From: a bacterium
GTDB taxonomy: Bacteria > CSSED10-310 > JAJRTK01
Direction of reading: 5' to 3'
Assembly (NCBI GenBank): GCA_024278345.1
Contig: JAJRTK010000154.1
Coordinates: 1 to 8,797 of the forward strand
Length of the DNA: 8,797 bases
The notes below the pieces were generated by a model, which was given only the letters and a program-made list of their open reading frames with translations, had not been told where the DNA came from and made no database searches. The translations under genes were made by a program, and so were the position numbers. Shown piece by piece: positions 1 to 8,433 of this stretch (positions within the stretch are counted from its first letter, which is position 1; the number at the start of each line of letters is the position of its first letter).

Positions 1-117
1 AGCAACGGGTCGTCGTGGGCCACCGCTTTCTCCTTTCCCAAGGTAACGTAGCAGAAAGAAGAGCAGATGCCCAGGGGAAAAGTGCCGGTGGCGCATGATT
101 TTCTGCCGACCCCGTGA

Positions 118-780
118 ACGCTTACGAAGCGCTGGGGGTTCACGCCGCAAAAGCCGCTGCGGCGCGCCTATGAGCAAAACCCGAAGGCAGTCCAGAAGTG
201 GCTGGATGAGGACTACCCCGCCATCGCTGCCCGTGCGAAGCGAGAAAACGCAGAGATCCACTGGGGCGACGAGACGGGACTTCGTTCCGATAGCCAACAT
301 GGACGCTCCTACGCGCCTCGGGGAAAAACGCCTGTGATTCGACTAAACGCCAGGCGTGAGTCCTTCAGCCTGATCTCCAGCATCACGAATCAGGGCAAGG
401 TTCGGTTCATGACGTACCGGGGCGCGATGAACAGCCGAACGTTGATCCGGTTCCTGCGGCGCTTGATCAAGGATGCCGACCGGAAGGTGTTTCTCATCCT
501 GGACAATCTCCGGGTCCACCACAGCAGGCAGGTGAAGGCCTGGCTGGAGGAGCACAAGGAGGAGATCGAGGTATTCTACCTACCCTCGTACTCGCCAGAG
601 CCGAATCCGGACGAGTACCTGAACTGTGACCTCAAGGCTGGTGTGCACTCAGGCCCACCGGCACGCACGGTAGAGCAGTTACGGGCGAAGGCGATCTCCC
701 ACCTGCGCAAGCTCCAGAAGTTGCCCCATCGAGTGCGCTCGTATTTCCGACACCCGAAGATTCGATACGCAGCCGCCTAG
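118..780 (+). pseudogene. IS630-family transposase, N-terminally truncated remnant
   Basis: The frame ending at the TAG at 778-780 is open back to an in-frame TGA at 115-117. It reads KRWGFTPQKPLRRAYEQ, then the IS630 (Tc1/mariner-like) DDE catalytic core. The three catalytic acidic residues are visible: D at 268-270 in WGDETG, D at 502-504 in LILDN, and E at 613-615 in SPEPNPDE, with 36 residues between the last two. About 220 codons remain of a family norm near 340. The DNA-binding helix-turn-helix half is missing: bases 1-117 contain stops in all three forward frames and show no match to it. An ATG at 334 would give a 148-residue product, but it starts after the first catalytic Asp, so any product should be inactive. 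SPEPNPDE replaces the usual SPELNPDE. Family assignment is firm; the cause of the 5' loss is not visible. Confidence 0.9.
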
Positions 781-1193
781 TGCGCCTATCTAGCCGCCGG
801 GTTAATAACCACTTAGCGCCCGAGCCCCCGTGGGCAGCGGCCCTGGCGGGCCTCCCGCCGCGCCTCGATCTTTAGAAACTGCCCTATCTCCAGAGGCCCA
901 TGACGCAATGACTTCGCGGACCCTGGCCGGTCTGGCTTTCGGGTTTCCTCCCAGGGCCACACGCTGCCCGGCCCTTTCAGTAGACCCTGGTCGAGGCGCG
1001 CCGGTCGCTGGCGCACGCGGGCCGGGGAGGCGACGAAGGGGCGCTGGGGCGTGGGTTCTGAGGTCAAGGCGCCCGGCGGCGTGCACCGCGGCATCCAACG
1101 GGGGGCAAGCACATCTCACACCGGGCCCCGGACCCTAACTCCCCCCGCGTTATCCCGCGATCTCACGCACGGACAGACCGCGAAAAGCGATGC
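781..1193. other. GC-rich intergenic spacer, no convincing gene
   Basis: This stretch separates the IS630 remnant from the 3' end of the minus-strand operon, so the two convergent units end facing each other. Frames of about 100 codons exist on both strands, but their translations are rich in Arg, Pro, Gly and Ala, resemble no family I know, and overlap one another as chance frames do in GC-rich DNA. The first 35 bases or so should hold the right end of the IS630 element, but its inverted repeat cannot be identified because the left end is out of view. No clear hairpin followed by a T-run was found after the operon's stop codon. The only symmetric elements are short GC-rich ones, such as a GGGCCC core near 1122-1133. 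Confidence 0.6.
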
Positions 1194-2429
1194 TCATATG
1201 CATTGGCGCCACCGTCTTACGAACTGCTCGTACCGGGAGAGTGCGGTGCTAAGTTCCGTGACTGGAACAACCTCCTTGTGCGCCAAGCGGTTCCGAATAC
1301 CTTTCCAGGCCAGCGCCACAGACCGTGCAGTCGGGAAACCGGGATGATTCCTGGCACGGAGCGGGCTCTTCGGTCCGAATGCGTGGTGGGCAAGCGGTCC
1401 GATCTCTTCCATGACACCCGAAAGATGCCCTTCGTCGGGGGTACACAGATGGATCCAAGTGTCTCCGAAAGCCGAGTTGAGCCAGTCGAGCACTGCTTGC
1501 CGGACATGTTCTACTAAAGGCAGCAGCACTTCAGTCTGTCCTTGCCAGAGTCGTTTGGCGATCGCGTTCCGTCCCCCATGACAAGCAAGCGCGAGGGAGT
1601 GCACTACTATACCTGATCCGTCAATCCACTCTACCAATCCTGCTTTCCACAATCTGGAAAGATTCGGATCCATTTCGGGTGCACGGACGCGGTGTCCGTA
1701 AGGCACAAAGCTATCCATCACCGTTGATGGTGGTACGGCTAGCTTAATACCGTTTGAATCCTCGCCAAGACACTGCACTATATCGTCCACCGAAAGAGGG
1801 CGCTTCTCAAGGATCATCTGGGCCACGTCCGGGTCCCAGCACGCCACCCCCCGGCAGGCAGCGCGCAGCCAGTACGTTTCAGCCGCTCTACGGGGCAGAT
1901 TGGCGGTGAAATACCTCTCCACTGCACATTCCACGTCGACGAGGCGCTGCACGCCCCACCACCGAACCAGCCGCAAAAACACGTTTTCCTTGGGGAGTGG
2001 AAGGGATGGATCCAGAAGGGCCACCAACGAGAATGGTGCCCCCCCGCATGCTTGGGCGTGCTCACCCGCCGATGTGAGTAGGTGTACCCACGCCTCCCGC
2101 ATCTCCCCATCGATCCCCCACAGGTCGTCCAAAGCGACCACGCGGGAAGGGGCATTGCGCGCCGAAAGAATCTCGTCCATTGTCAGGTGAGCATCGGACA
2201 GGGCCAAAGCGCCGCAAAGCAGCGCTTCGGGTGAAACCCCTTTCACGACGGGCACTGACGCCCGCGTGACTTCCCCCACGCCTTCCGTGCGAACCTTCGC
2301 CCGCACAGCCGCCACTGGATTCTTGTCACGAATTCTAGCCGGAATCACCAACACCACGTGCTTCTGGCTCCGAAGCGCGTCCAGCACCCGTTCCAAGTAA
2401 ATCGAGGGCCCAGGAAGCGACCAGAACAC
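1194..2429 (-). CDS. HEPN-domain protein with degenerate ATPase-like N-terminus (putative RNase effector)
   Basis: This is a 411-residue protein with a GTG start at 2429-2427. The start is chosen because a GAGGG ribosome site lies 7 bases upstream and the stop of the giant gene only 3 bases upstream. The N-terminus (FWSLPGP, residues 2-8) leads into a helix, a strand (VVLVIP, 25-30) and a Walker-B-like VVALDDL (97-103). No GxxxxGK[ST] motif is present, so this looks like a P-loop-fold relative that may not hydrolyse ATP. Residues about 220-288 resemble a winged helix. Residues about 295-411 look like a HEPN four-helix domain: LPLVEHVR (303-310) in an early helix and RNRLAH (379-384), the R-x4-H signature with Asn after the Arg that is typical of HEPN ribonucleases. 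No signal peptide or membrane segment is seen, so it is probably cytoplasmic. The role as RNase effector of the neighbouring NTPase is inference. I do not recognise a named family. Confidence 0.8.
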   Translation of the reverse strand: MFWSLPGPSIYLERVLDALRSQKHVVLVIPARIRDKNPVAAVRAKVRTEGVGEVTRASVPVVKGVSPEALLCGALALSDAHLTMDEILSARNAPSRVVALDDLWGIDGEMREAWVHLLTSAGEHAQACGGAPFSLVALLDPSLPLPKENVFLRLVRWWGVQRLVDVECAVERYFTANLPRRAAETYWLRAACRGVACWDPDVAQMILEKRPLSVDDIVQCLGEDSNGIKLAVPPSTVMDSFVPYGHRVRAPEMDPNLSRLWKAGLVEWIDGSGIVVHSLALACHGGRNAIAKRLWQGQTEVLLPLVEHVRQAVLDWLNSAFGDTWIHLCTPDEGHLSGVMEEIGPLAHHAFGPKSPLRARNHPGFPTARSVALAWKGIRNRLAHKEVVPVTELSTALSRYEQFVRRWRQCI

Positions 2430-2432
2430 AGC

Positions 2433-5400
2433 TTATCCCTCAGCCAGCAGCGCTAGCAATAGTTCTGCCAGCATCGGGGATACATGAAAGCAGTCGGATG
2501 CACCTTCCAGGATGTCCAGGTCCAATAAGAACTGCACTGTACGGGCAAGCAATTCCTCGTCGTGCAACTCAGCCGAACCTAGCAGCTCAGCCAGTTCGAC
2601 ACGTCTCAAAGGCTCCCCATACTCAGCGATCACCCCCAAGACCTGGACCGGAAGTGTCCCTGGTGAAAGGCCAATCTCATCAAGGGCACGCAGCTGAGGC
2701 GCCGACCCATTCTCCACTCCAGCTCCCTTGCTCGACCAGAACCTCTCCATCTCCGCCATGAGCGGCCCTAAGTATCCCCCGCTTCGCCGCAGCCACCGCG
2801 TCGGCTGTTTCCCGTCACTAGGCACCCGTTGCACGTCATCGAACCAGTGCCGAAGACCCCGTTCGCGCCAACGCCGCAGACGCACCCACGACACCGGAAC
2901 CCCATGGTGCGGCACCGTCCACCAACCCTCTTCGTATAGAGGCCAAGCGATCCGACTCGGAAGGGGCACAGTGATACGCAAGATGCGTTTCCGGCTCCGG
3001 AGTTTCCTTAAGTGCTCAGCTAAAGCCTCGAGCGCCGGCCGCACCGGGCTCCCAAGCCCGGTGACCAGTATCCGGCTTCCTGTTTTGTCTTTTGGATGCG
3101 CGGCCCATATCTTCCGAATTCGGGCCACCAGCGCCGCTGCATCACCGACCGACTCCCAATCGATTACGCTAAGGGCCCAGTCGGTTCTCATGTCGTTATG
3201 AAGGGTCCTGAGCGATGGCACCACTAGGTCGAGCCCGCTCGCTGCGCTTCCAAGCACGATGTCCAGTCCGTTTTGCGGAGTTAGGAGTTCCGTTTCCTGC
3301 GCAAGGGTGAACGGGCTCGGCGTCCACTCGTTAAACACACGGTGGATAACATGGGGGTCGGCCGGTTCCTCGAACTCGGCGTCCCCGAAGCGACCGAGCT
3401 CCTCCAGAATCTCGTCCTCGCTCCCGAGGAGTCGGAGCACGTTCGGACTCCGGAGGCGGTAACCTCCGCCCCGTTCTTTCAGCAGAATGCCGAGACCCAC
3501 CAGTTCCTCCAAGAGGCCTGCGAGTGCATCCTCGTTCGTGTCACTGAAACCTTTGGGCCACACTTCACGTGCCCGAATCAGGACATCTGAGGGCCTAAGT
3601 CCCCGTCTTGCCGTCTGTTCGTCGCCCGTCAAAGCAATCCATGCAAAAAGGTACCCGATGGCGCGATACCGCTTATCCAAGTCCAGAGTCCAGTCGAAAC
3701 GGTCCCGCATCATCTGGAGCAATTCCATGCCATAATAAACGGAAGCGATAACCTTTTCGTCTATGGTAAGTGGTGGAGTCAGCTCGATGCGTGCCGCTCT
3801 ATTCCTTAGCATCTCCTCCACGAGCTTGTGACAAAACAGCTGAACCAAGCTCGGGTTTCCTCCAGTGTGCGCAAGCACCCTCTGCACCAGTTCTCTTGGA
3901 ACGAATCGATAACCCAGCACGTCGAGGGGCTTTTCGATCAGAGCAGCAGCGTCCCTGGGTTCCAGCGGGCCCACACAGACGGGCTCACCAAAGTGGGCCA
4001 AGGGCTGGTTGGGCAGTCGTTCAAACCTGCGGACACTGTGAAGTCCGGTAAAAACGATCTTGAATCTCCTGCGGGTTTCCACCATCAGATCACGAAACAG
4101 CGCGACGTCCCGGAAACTCTGCTTGCTGTCCTCTTCAAGGAAATGGTCGCACTCATCCAAAAGCACGACGATCCTCCGAGCAGGCTGGTTTTCCAAGTGC
4201 CGTACCAAGTCGCGCTTGATCGTTTCGGGTTTCCAACCTCCGCCCCTCAGAATTCCCGCGTCGACAAGTAGGCTCCTCACGGCCCCCCAAGCGTCCCGGC
4301 GATGCTTGATTGCCGTCGAGAGCACGAATCGGTCGTTTTCAGGACGGTGGTACCGGCGAACCACCTCTTGGAGCAGGGCGGATTTTCCGAGTTGTCGCCC
4401 TCCATACACGATGCACGGTCCTGCGTCCGACCAGAGGGCCTCCACCATGTCCTGCCTTCCGAAGAACATCTCGGGCGGCACGCTGCCGGCCACCTCCGGC
4501 GTGTACGGGTTGATCGGCGCGCCCGCCAGTCCAATGGAGAACAAAGCCTCACTGCGCTGTACAGCGGTGAACTGGCACAGCCAGAGGAGAAGACACGTGT
4601 CAAGGATAAGAGGCGCGAACCGGTTTTTGCGCGCCGCGTGAATCGCCCGGCGACGATCCAGACAATTCCACCGGTCAAAGTAAAAAACAGTAATGGGGCG
4701 GTCTCGGTCCGCGTTACCTTCAAGCCATACCGCCAAGTTTTCCGGCTCCAAACGTCCCCATACAAGCACCAGATCGTGCTGGCCGTGCGCCGAAAACCCG
4801 AATCTGGGAAGCGGGGCTGAGATACTTGCCTTGACTCGGAGGTACTTCCAGTAGTTCGGGGAGCCGTGCGAGGTGATACGATCGAAACGCGCACTTGCAT
4901 CGACTTGGAATCCCAGCCACCGAAGAATCCTGAAAAGACTGCCAAACGCTTTATCGCCCCAAGAGCGTTTTGCTCGTTTCAGAGCATTCCACCCCTCCAT
5001 GACGTTAACAATATTACCTTCTTCGTTTGACGGTACCAAAACTTTTGGAAACACCAACTCACGTTTTGTGCGGATGCGCCGTAGCCACAGATTGAGATCC
5101 ACCGCGTGACCATACAAATCATCAAGTTTGGATATGAAGTCTTCGAACCGTTGTGGCGAAGGCATTCCCGCAAATTGATCCAAGAGATCCGCCTCGCCTG
5201 TGGCTGCAAACTTCTCCAGTCTGGCAAGCAGTTCCTCAGCGACCGCGAGTTCCCCGTGCTGGATGTGAGCGTCCAGCCGCCCTCCTATCTCCGGGGGAAC
5301 CAGCTCCCGCGCCTTCTTATTGGTTTGGAGAAAAGCGTCCACCCGCAGGCGCACCTCGTCCGCGCGTTGGGTCACCTTACGCTGTAAATCTCCACGCAAT

Positions 5401-8369
5401 CTGCTAACTGCGGCAACTACCTCCGCTGGGGCATCCAAATTCTCGGTATCGTCCAAGCTGGTAAATAACCGTTCCAGTTCGGACCCGAGTGAGGCGCGGT
5501 CCAGCTCGGTGATGGCTCCCTTCAGATAAGCCCCCTCGATCTCGTCCCGCAGTTCGTTGATGGTACGACCAGCGTTTCGCACCCAAGCCCGATGCTCGTC
5601 TATGAATCGCTCCTCCCAAGCTGCCAGATCAAAGGCGCTCTCTTTGGAGCAAAACCATTCTGAGAGCCGCCGTGCACTTCCGATGCGCCCTGCCTCCAAG
5701 TGCTTGCGCACTACCGCCTCAGCTTCCAGGGGCGACTCTATGTGCGACAGGATGGCGGTGATCGGGGCATGGTCCGCTTGCTCAAGCGAGGCTCGGCACA
5801 CTCCAGGGATCAAGAGGAGCTCGTTTTCCCAATCCGGTCCTTCTTGCAGGAGTGTGAGGTCCGACGTGTTGTCCGCCCAGCTTCCGCTGAGGCCTACCAG
5901 GGTGGCCTCGAGCATTTTCGCCCCGGCCCTTAGCAAGCGGGGCTGAACGTGTTGCTGGTAGTCACGCAAGCTGTCGATAGCAGTGTGGGCAAGCGAGCGA
6001 ATTTCTTTAAGCACTTGATGTGCATAGCTCGAGTCCTCCGATGAGACCGCCGAGCGTTCTGACCATAACGCCAGCCACTCCTCGATCAGCATCAGGGCCT
6101 GATTCGCGTAGCGCTGCAGCGCCCGTAGTGCACGGGCTTCAATGGGGACCCGACCGGCTCTTTGGTTGACCTCCTGGTTCCGGCGAGCAACGATCGCCTC
6201 AAAACGACCGGGGTCACGCCATTCTTTGACGAAATCCCTGAGAGCTCGGCGGTCCGCTTCAGGCATGGATGCCTCTCGGAGCCTCTCCGACAGATCACCC
6301 GGCTGGCGGACCCATGAAAGCCAGACTTGGGTGGCGGCGTGGTACAAGGTGCTCCGATGCACCGCCTGCTCGAGCCACTCGTTGGTCCGCTGGTCTAACC
6401 TTTCCCGACGCCGCTCCCAGGCGAAGCGGACACCTTTGCCGAACAGAACCTCGTCGGGAAGAGGTCGACCGCGCTCTGAAAAGTCCGCCAGCTTGGTGGC
6501 AAGGCCCGGAAACCCGGCGAGAAAATCGAGTCGGGGGGCCAAGGCCCTGAGGAGAAAGGAGGGGTGAGCCAACGGCATGATGATGGAAGAGGTCACGAGC
6601 GGCGTGGCAAGCAAGAGATCCGTTTCACGGTCCGGCAATTCCGTCTTCGGAGCCAAAGCCTCGAAGCTGTGTCTGAGAACCTCCACAACCGCCTGTGCTC
6701 CGTAGCGGGGAGGCACCGTAAGGCGCAACGCGGTGAAAACTTCTGCCGGGACTTCACCGACCCCGGCCACGGCCAGCCAGTAGGCCCATTCCGGGCGCTG
6801 TTCCAAAAGCAGCGCGCCCATCAACTCCCGCCAAACCTCGGGCGGCCGATGTGTCTGTTTCCGGAGCCACCCTGCCAGCTCCGAACAGTTCAGGCGAGCC
6901 GGGGAAAAGAGCTTCGGCTTGTAGTCTTTCGGCTCCGGCTGGTGTGGCAGAGAGAGCGCCTCGTCCTCGTCAACCGGCCCCTTACCCGAGGGCACAATGA
7001 CCGGCTCCGGCCCCGCCGCTTTCCCCCTGAGGGGCTCTTGATCCACCAGTGGGACAGGAGGCGCCCCCGGCGAGGGCGCTGGCGCCTCCAGGGTACCTCT
7101 TTCTGATGGCTGCGGCGCAGGGGTTCCGCCCGGGGGGCGGCCCGCTTTGGCAAACGGTTGGCTTCCATGCGCTTCCTCCCGTGAAGCCTTGTCGGGTTTT
7201 TCCGGGCGGGCTTCCCGGGGCGGGGGCTCCCTCTCCCCGGGCCAAACGGCGGCCCCTTGCTCCCCTCGGTCGCAAGTTTCCCGGCGGACCTCTTCCGCCA
7301 TCAGATACTGCCCTCTTTGAATTCCCTCGACAAACCGGAAAGACAGATTCTCTTGTATAATTTCCCAGTGCTGATGTGACGCATCTTTCCGGTCTCGGAG
7401 GACATGCCCGAGGGCGGTCAACAAGGGCGCGATCCGCGCCGGCTCGGCACCTTCTGCCTCTCGGAGGCATCCACGCAGGCGGGAAACCTCTTCGCTGAGA
7501 GCCGCTGCATCGCGCCCCGGAGGGCGAGGCACGATCCGATCGGGAAGCCCCAAAAGGAACTCCATCCAGTCTTTGCGAGGACCGGGCCCTGGGGCAGCCA
7601 CCTTGGCTGCAAGACCGTCCCGAAGGGCCTCGACATCCTCGGGGCGAAGATCGAGCAGGCGCCACCCGAGGTCCGCCCCGGAAATGTTGTGGAGCGGTTC
7701 GGGGAGTTTCACCTGCGCACTGGCTGCGAGCGTGACCAGCCGGCGCGTGTGCGGATCCATGAGCTCCCCCACCCGCGCCTTCGTCTTCTGCATTTCTTCG
7801 CCGGCCTGCAGTAATCCCTGCCACAGAACGAAGGCCTCCCCTTCCCGATCAAGGATCGCCAGGCAACGCGTCCTGAGCGCAGAAGCCTCCATTGCCAGTT
7901 TCCCCTCGATCACCTTCAGAGTCACCAATGCCAACGCGGCCTCGCACCACGGGAGAAGCCAGCGCCACATTGGTTCAGGAATCGGGTCGGACACCTGCCT
8001 CACTGCATCCTTCAAACTGCAAAGCACCGGAGTCGGTATAAAGATCTCTCTCTCGTCAGCGAGGCGGAAAAGAACCCCGAGAGCGTCCAACCAGGTTCCT
8101 GGTTCACCGGAAGCCCAGCGTTCCGCGAAGCCATCGCTCCAATCTGCCCACCAAGTCGCCATCAGCAGAGTCGGATCGCGGCGAAACCGCGCGCGCAGGC
8201 GCGGTCTGGCAGCCTTCAGGGCGGCAGGGGTCGATCGCGTCAGCCCTATGCATTCCTTCGCCACAACAATTTGTGTCCGATGTGGCAACGCCTCCCACAA
8301 CGCAGTGACATGCTTCTCGGTGAGCAAGGCTTTCACTTCATCTTCCGAGATCAAGCGTTTCTCCTCCAT
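2433..8369 (-). CDS. Giant STAND/AAA_16-type NTPase, 1978 aa, putative conflict/defence protein
   Basis: ATG 8369-8367 is preferred because GGAGG lies 6 bases upstream. A GTG at 8411 would add 14 residues but lacks a good ribosome site. Residue numbers count from the ATG. Layout: helical domain (1-363); Pro/Glu/Lys-rich linker (363-486); long helical, solenoid- or coiled-coil-like region (490-1140); alpha/beta domain (1140-1283) with LPRFGF and ITVFYF; STAND ATPase (about 1290-1545) with Walker A GGRQLGKS (1323-1330, Lys1329), Walker B IVVLLDE (1400-1406), sensor-like IVFTG and TGGNPSL (GNP 1504-1506, the STAND GxP position); winged helix (about 1585-1650); degenerate nucleotide-binding-like domain (about 1690-1810) with GSAASGLD where a P-loop would lie; C-terminal winged helix (about 1890-1978). 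Core motifs look intact, so an active NTPase is expected. No membrane segments are seen. It is first in the operon, coupled to the HEPN gene. Function in phage or plasmid defence is inference; no named system is recognised. Confidence 0.88.
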   Translation of the reverse strand: MEEKRLISEDEVKALLTEKHVTALWEALPHRTQIVVAKECIGLTRSTPAALKAARPRLRARFRRDPTLLMATWWADWSDGFAERWASGEPGTWLDALGVLFRLADEREIFIPTPVLCSLKDAVRQVSDPIPEPMWRWLLPWCEAALALVTLKVIEGKLAMEASALRTRCLAILDREGEAFVLWQGLLQAGEEMQKTKARVGELMDPHTRRLVTLAASAQVKLPEPLHNISGADLGWRLLDLRPEDVEALRDGLAAKVAAPGPGPRKDWMEFLLGLPDRIVPRPPGRDAAALSEEVSRLRGCLREAEGAEPARIAPLLTALGHVLRDRKDASHQHWEIIQENLSFRFVEGIQRGQYLMAEEVRRETCDRGEQGAAVWPGEREPPPREARPEKPDKASREEAHGSQPFAKAGRPPGGTPAPQPSERGTLEAPAPSPGAPPVPLVDQEPLRGKAAGPEPVIVPSGKGPVDEDEALSLPHQPEPKDYKPKLFSPARLNCSELAGWLRKQTHRPPEVWRELMGALLLEQRPEWAYWLAVAGVGEVPAEVFTALRLTVPPRYGAQAVVEVLRHSFEALAPKTELPDRETDLLLATPLVTSSIIMPLAHPSFLLRALAPRLDFLAGFPGLATKLADFSERGRPLPDEVLFGKGVRFAWERRRERLDQRTNEWLEQAVHRSTLYHAATQVWLSWVRQPGDLSERLREASMPEADRRALRDFVKEWRDPGRFEAIVARRNQEVNQRAGRVPIEARALRALQRYANQALMLIEEWLALWSERSAVSSEDSSYAHQVLKEIRSLAHTAIDSLRDYQQHVQPRLLRAGAKMLEATLVGLSGSWADNTSDLTLLQEGPDWENELLLIPGVCRASLEQADHAPITAILSHIESPLEAEAVVRKHLEAGRIGSARRLSEWFCSKESAFDLAAWEERFIDEHRAWVRNAGRTINELRDEIEGAYLKGAITELDRASLGSELERLFTSLDDTENLDAPAEVVAAVSRLRGDLQRKVTQRADEVRLRVDAFLQTNKKARELVPPEIGGRLDAHIQHGELAVAEELLARLEKFAATGEADLLDQFAGMPSPQRFEDFISKLDDLYGHAVDLNLWLRRIRTKRELVFPKVLVPSNEEGNIVNVMEGWNALKRAKRSWGDKAFGSLFRILRWLGFQVDASARFDRITSHGSPNYWKYLRVKASISAPLPRFGFSAHGQHDLVLVWGRLEPENLAVWLEGNADRDRPITVFYFDRWNCLDRRRAIHAARKNRFAPLILDTCLLLWLCQFTAVQRSEALFSIGLAGAPINPYTPEVAGSVPPEMFFGRQDMVEALWSDAGPCIVYGGRQLGKSALLQEVVRRYHRPENDRFVLSTAIKHRRDAWGAVRSLLVDAGILRGGGWKPETIKRDLVRHLENQPARRIVVLLDECDHFLEEDSKQSFRDVALFRDLMVETRRRFKIVFTGLHSVRRFERLPNQPLAHFGEPVCVGPLEPRDAAALIEKPLDVLGYRFVPRELVQRVLAHTGGNPSLVQLFCHKLVEEMLRNRAARIELTPPLTIDEKVIASVYYGMELLQMMRDRFDWTLDLDKRYRAIGYLFAWIALTGDEQTARRGLRPSDVLIRAREVWPKGFSDTNEDALAGLLEELVGLGILLKERGGGYRLRSPNVLRLLGSEDEILEELGRFGDAEFEEPADPHVIHRVFNEWTPSPFTLAQETELLTPQNGLDIVLGSAASGLDLVVPSLRTLHNDMRTDWALSVIDWESVGDAAALVARIRKIWAAHPKDKTGSRILVTGLGSPVRPALEALAEHLRKLRSRKRILRITVPLPSRIAWPLYEEGWWTVPHHGVPVSWVRLRRWRERGLRHWFDDVQRVPSDGKQPTRWLRRSGGYLGPLMAEMERFWSSKGAGVENGSAPQLRALDEIGLSPGTLPVQVLGVIAEYGEPLRRVELAELLGSAELHDEELLARTVQFLLDLDILEGASDCFHVSPMLAELLLALLAEG
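2436..2440 (-). promoter_or_regulatory. Ribosome binding site GAGGG for the HEPN gene
   Basis: GAGGG (minus strand) sits 7 bases before the GTG start at 2429, inside the last codons of the giant gene. The TAA stop (2435-2433) falls between this site and the GTG. This arrangement implies translational coupling of the two genes on one mRNA and supports GTG 2429 as the true start. Confidence 0.65.
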
Positions 8370-8375
8370 AGGTAT

Positions 8376-8380
8376 CCTCC
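8376..8380 (-). promoter_or_regulatory. Ribosome binding site GGAGG deciding the start of the giant NTPase
   Basis: GGAGG on the minus strand is followed by a 6-base spacer and ATG at 8369. This is the only strong Shine-Dalgarno near the 5' end of the frame and favours a protein beginning MEEKRLISEDE over the longer GTG-initiated form from 8411. Confidence 0.75.
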
Positions 8381-8410
8381 AGTGCCAGACCGACCACATA
8401 CTGTCTTCCA

Positions 8411-8433
8411 CACCTGCACCTGCACCTGCACCT
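8411..8433. repeat. Perfect hexamer tandem repeat, (CACCTG) x 3.8
   Basis: There are three full CACCTG units and one of five bases, without mismatch, just upstream of the giant gene. On the minus strand the unit reads GCAGGT. The repeat runs into the alternative GTG codon at 8411 and is bounded upstream by an in-frame TGA (8435-8433). If translated in that frame it would give Gly-Ala repeats. A change in copy number would add or remove 6 bases, altering leader spacing but not frame. Confidence 0.9.

Noticed and set aside
914-957. CCCTGG ... CCAGGG inverted repeat in the spacer
   Set aside because: Six-base arms about 24 bases apart are expected by chance in such GC-rich DNA.
802-1138. Overlapping frames of about 100 codons on both strands in the spacer
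   Set aside because: Low-complexity Arg/Pro/Gly/Ala translations, no ribosome site worth naming, and mutual overlap; no family recognised.
1115-1193. Intrinsic terminator after the HEPN gene
   Set aside because: Only short GC-rich symmetric stretches and no T-run on the minus strand; not convincing.
8369-8411. GTG 8411 as start of the giant protein, adding 14 residues
   Set aside because: No convincing Shine-Dalgarno before it, whereas ATG 8369 has GGAGG at 6 bases. It remains possible as a minor start.
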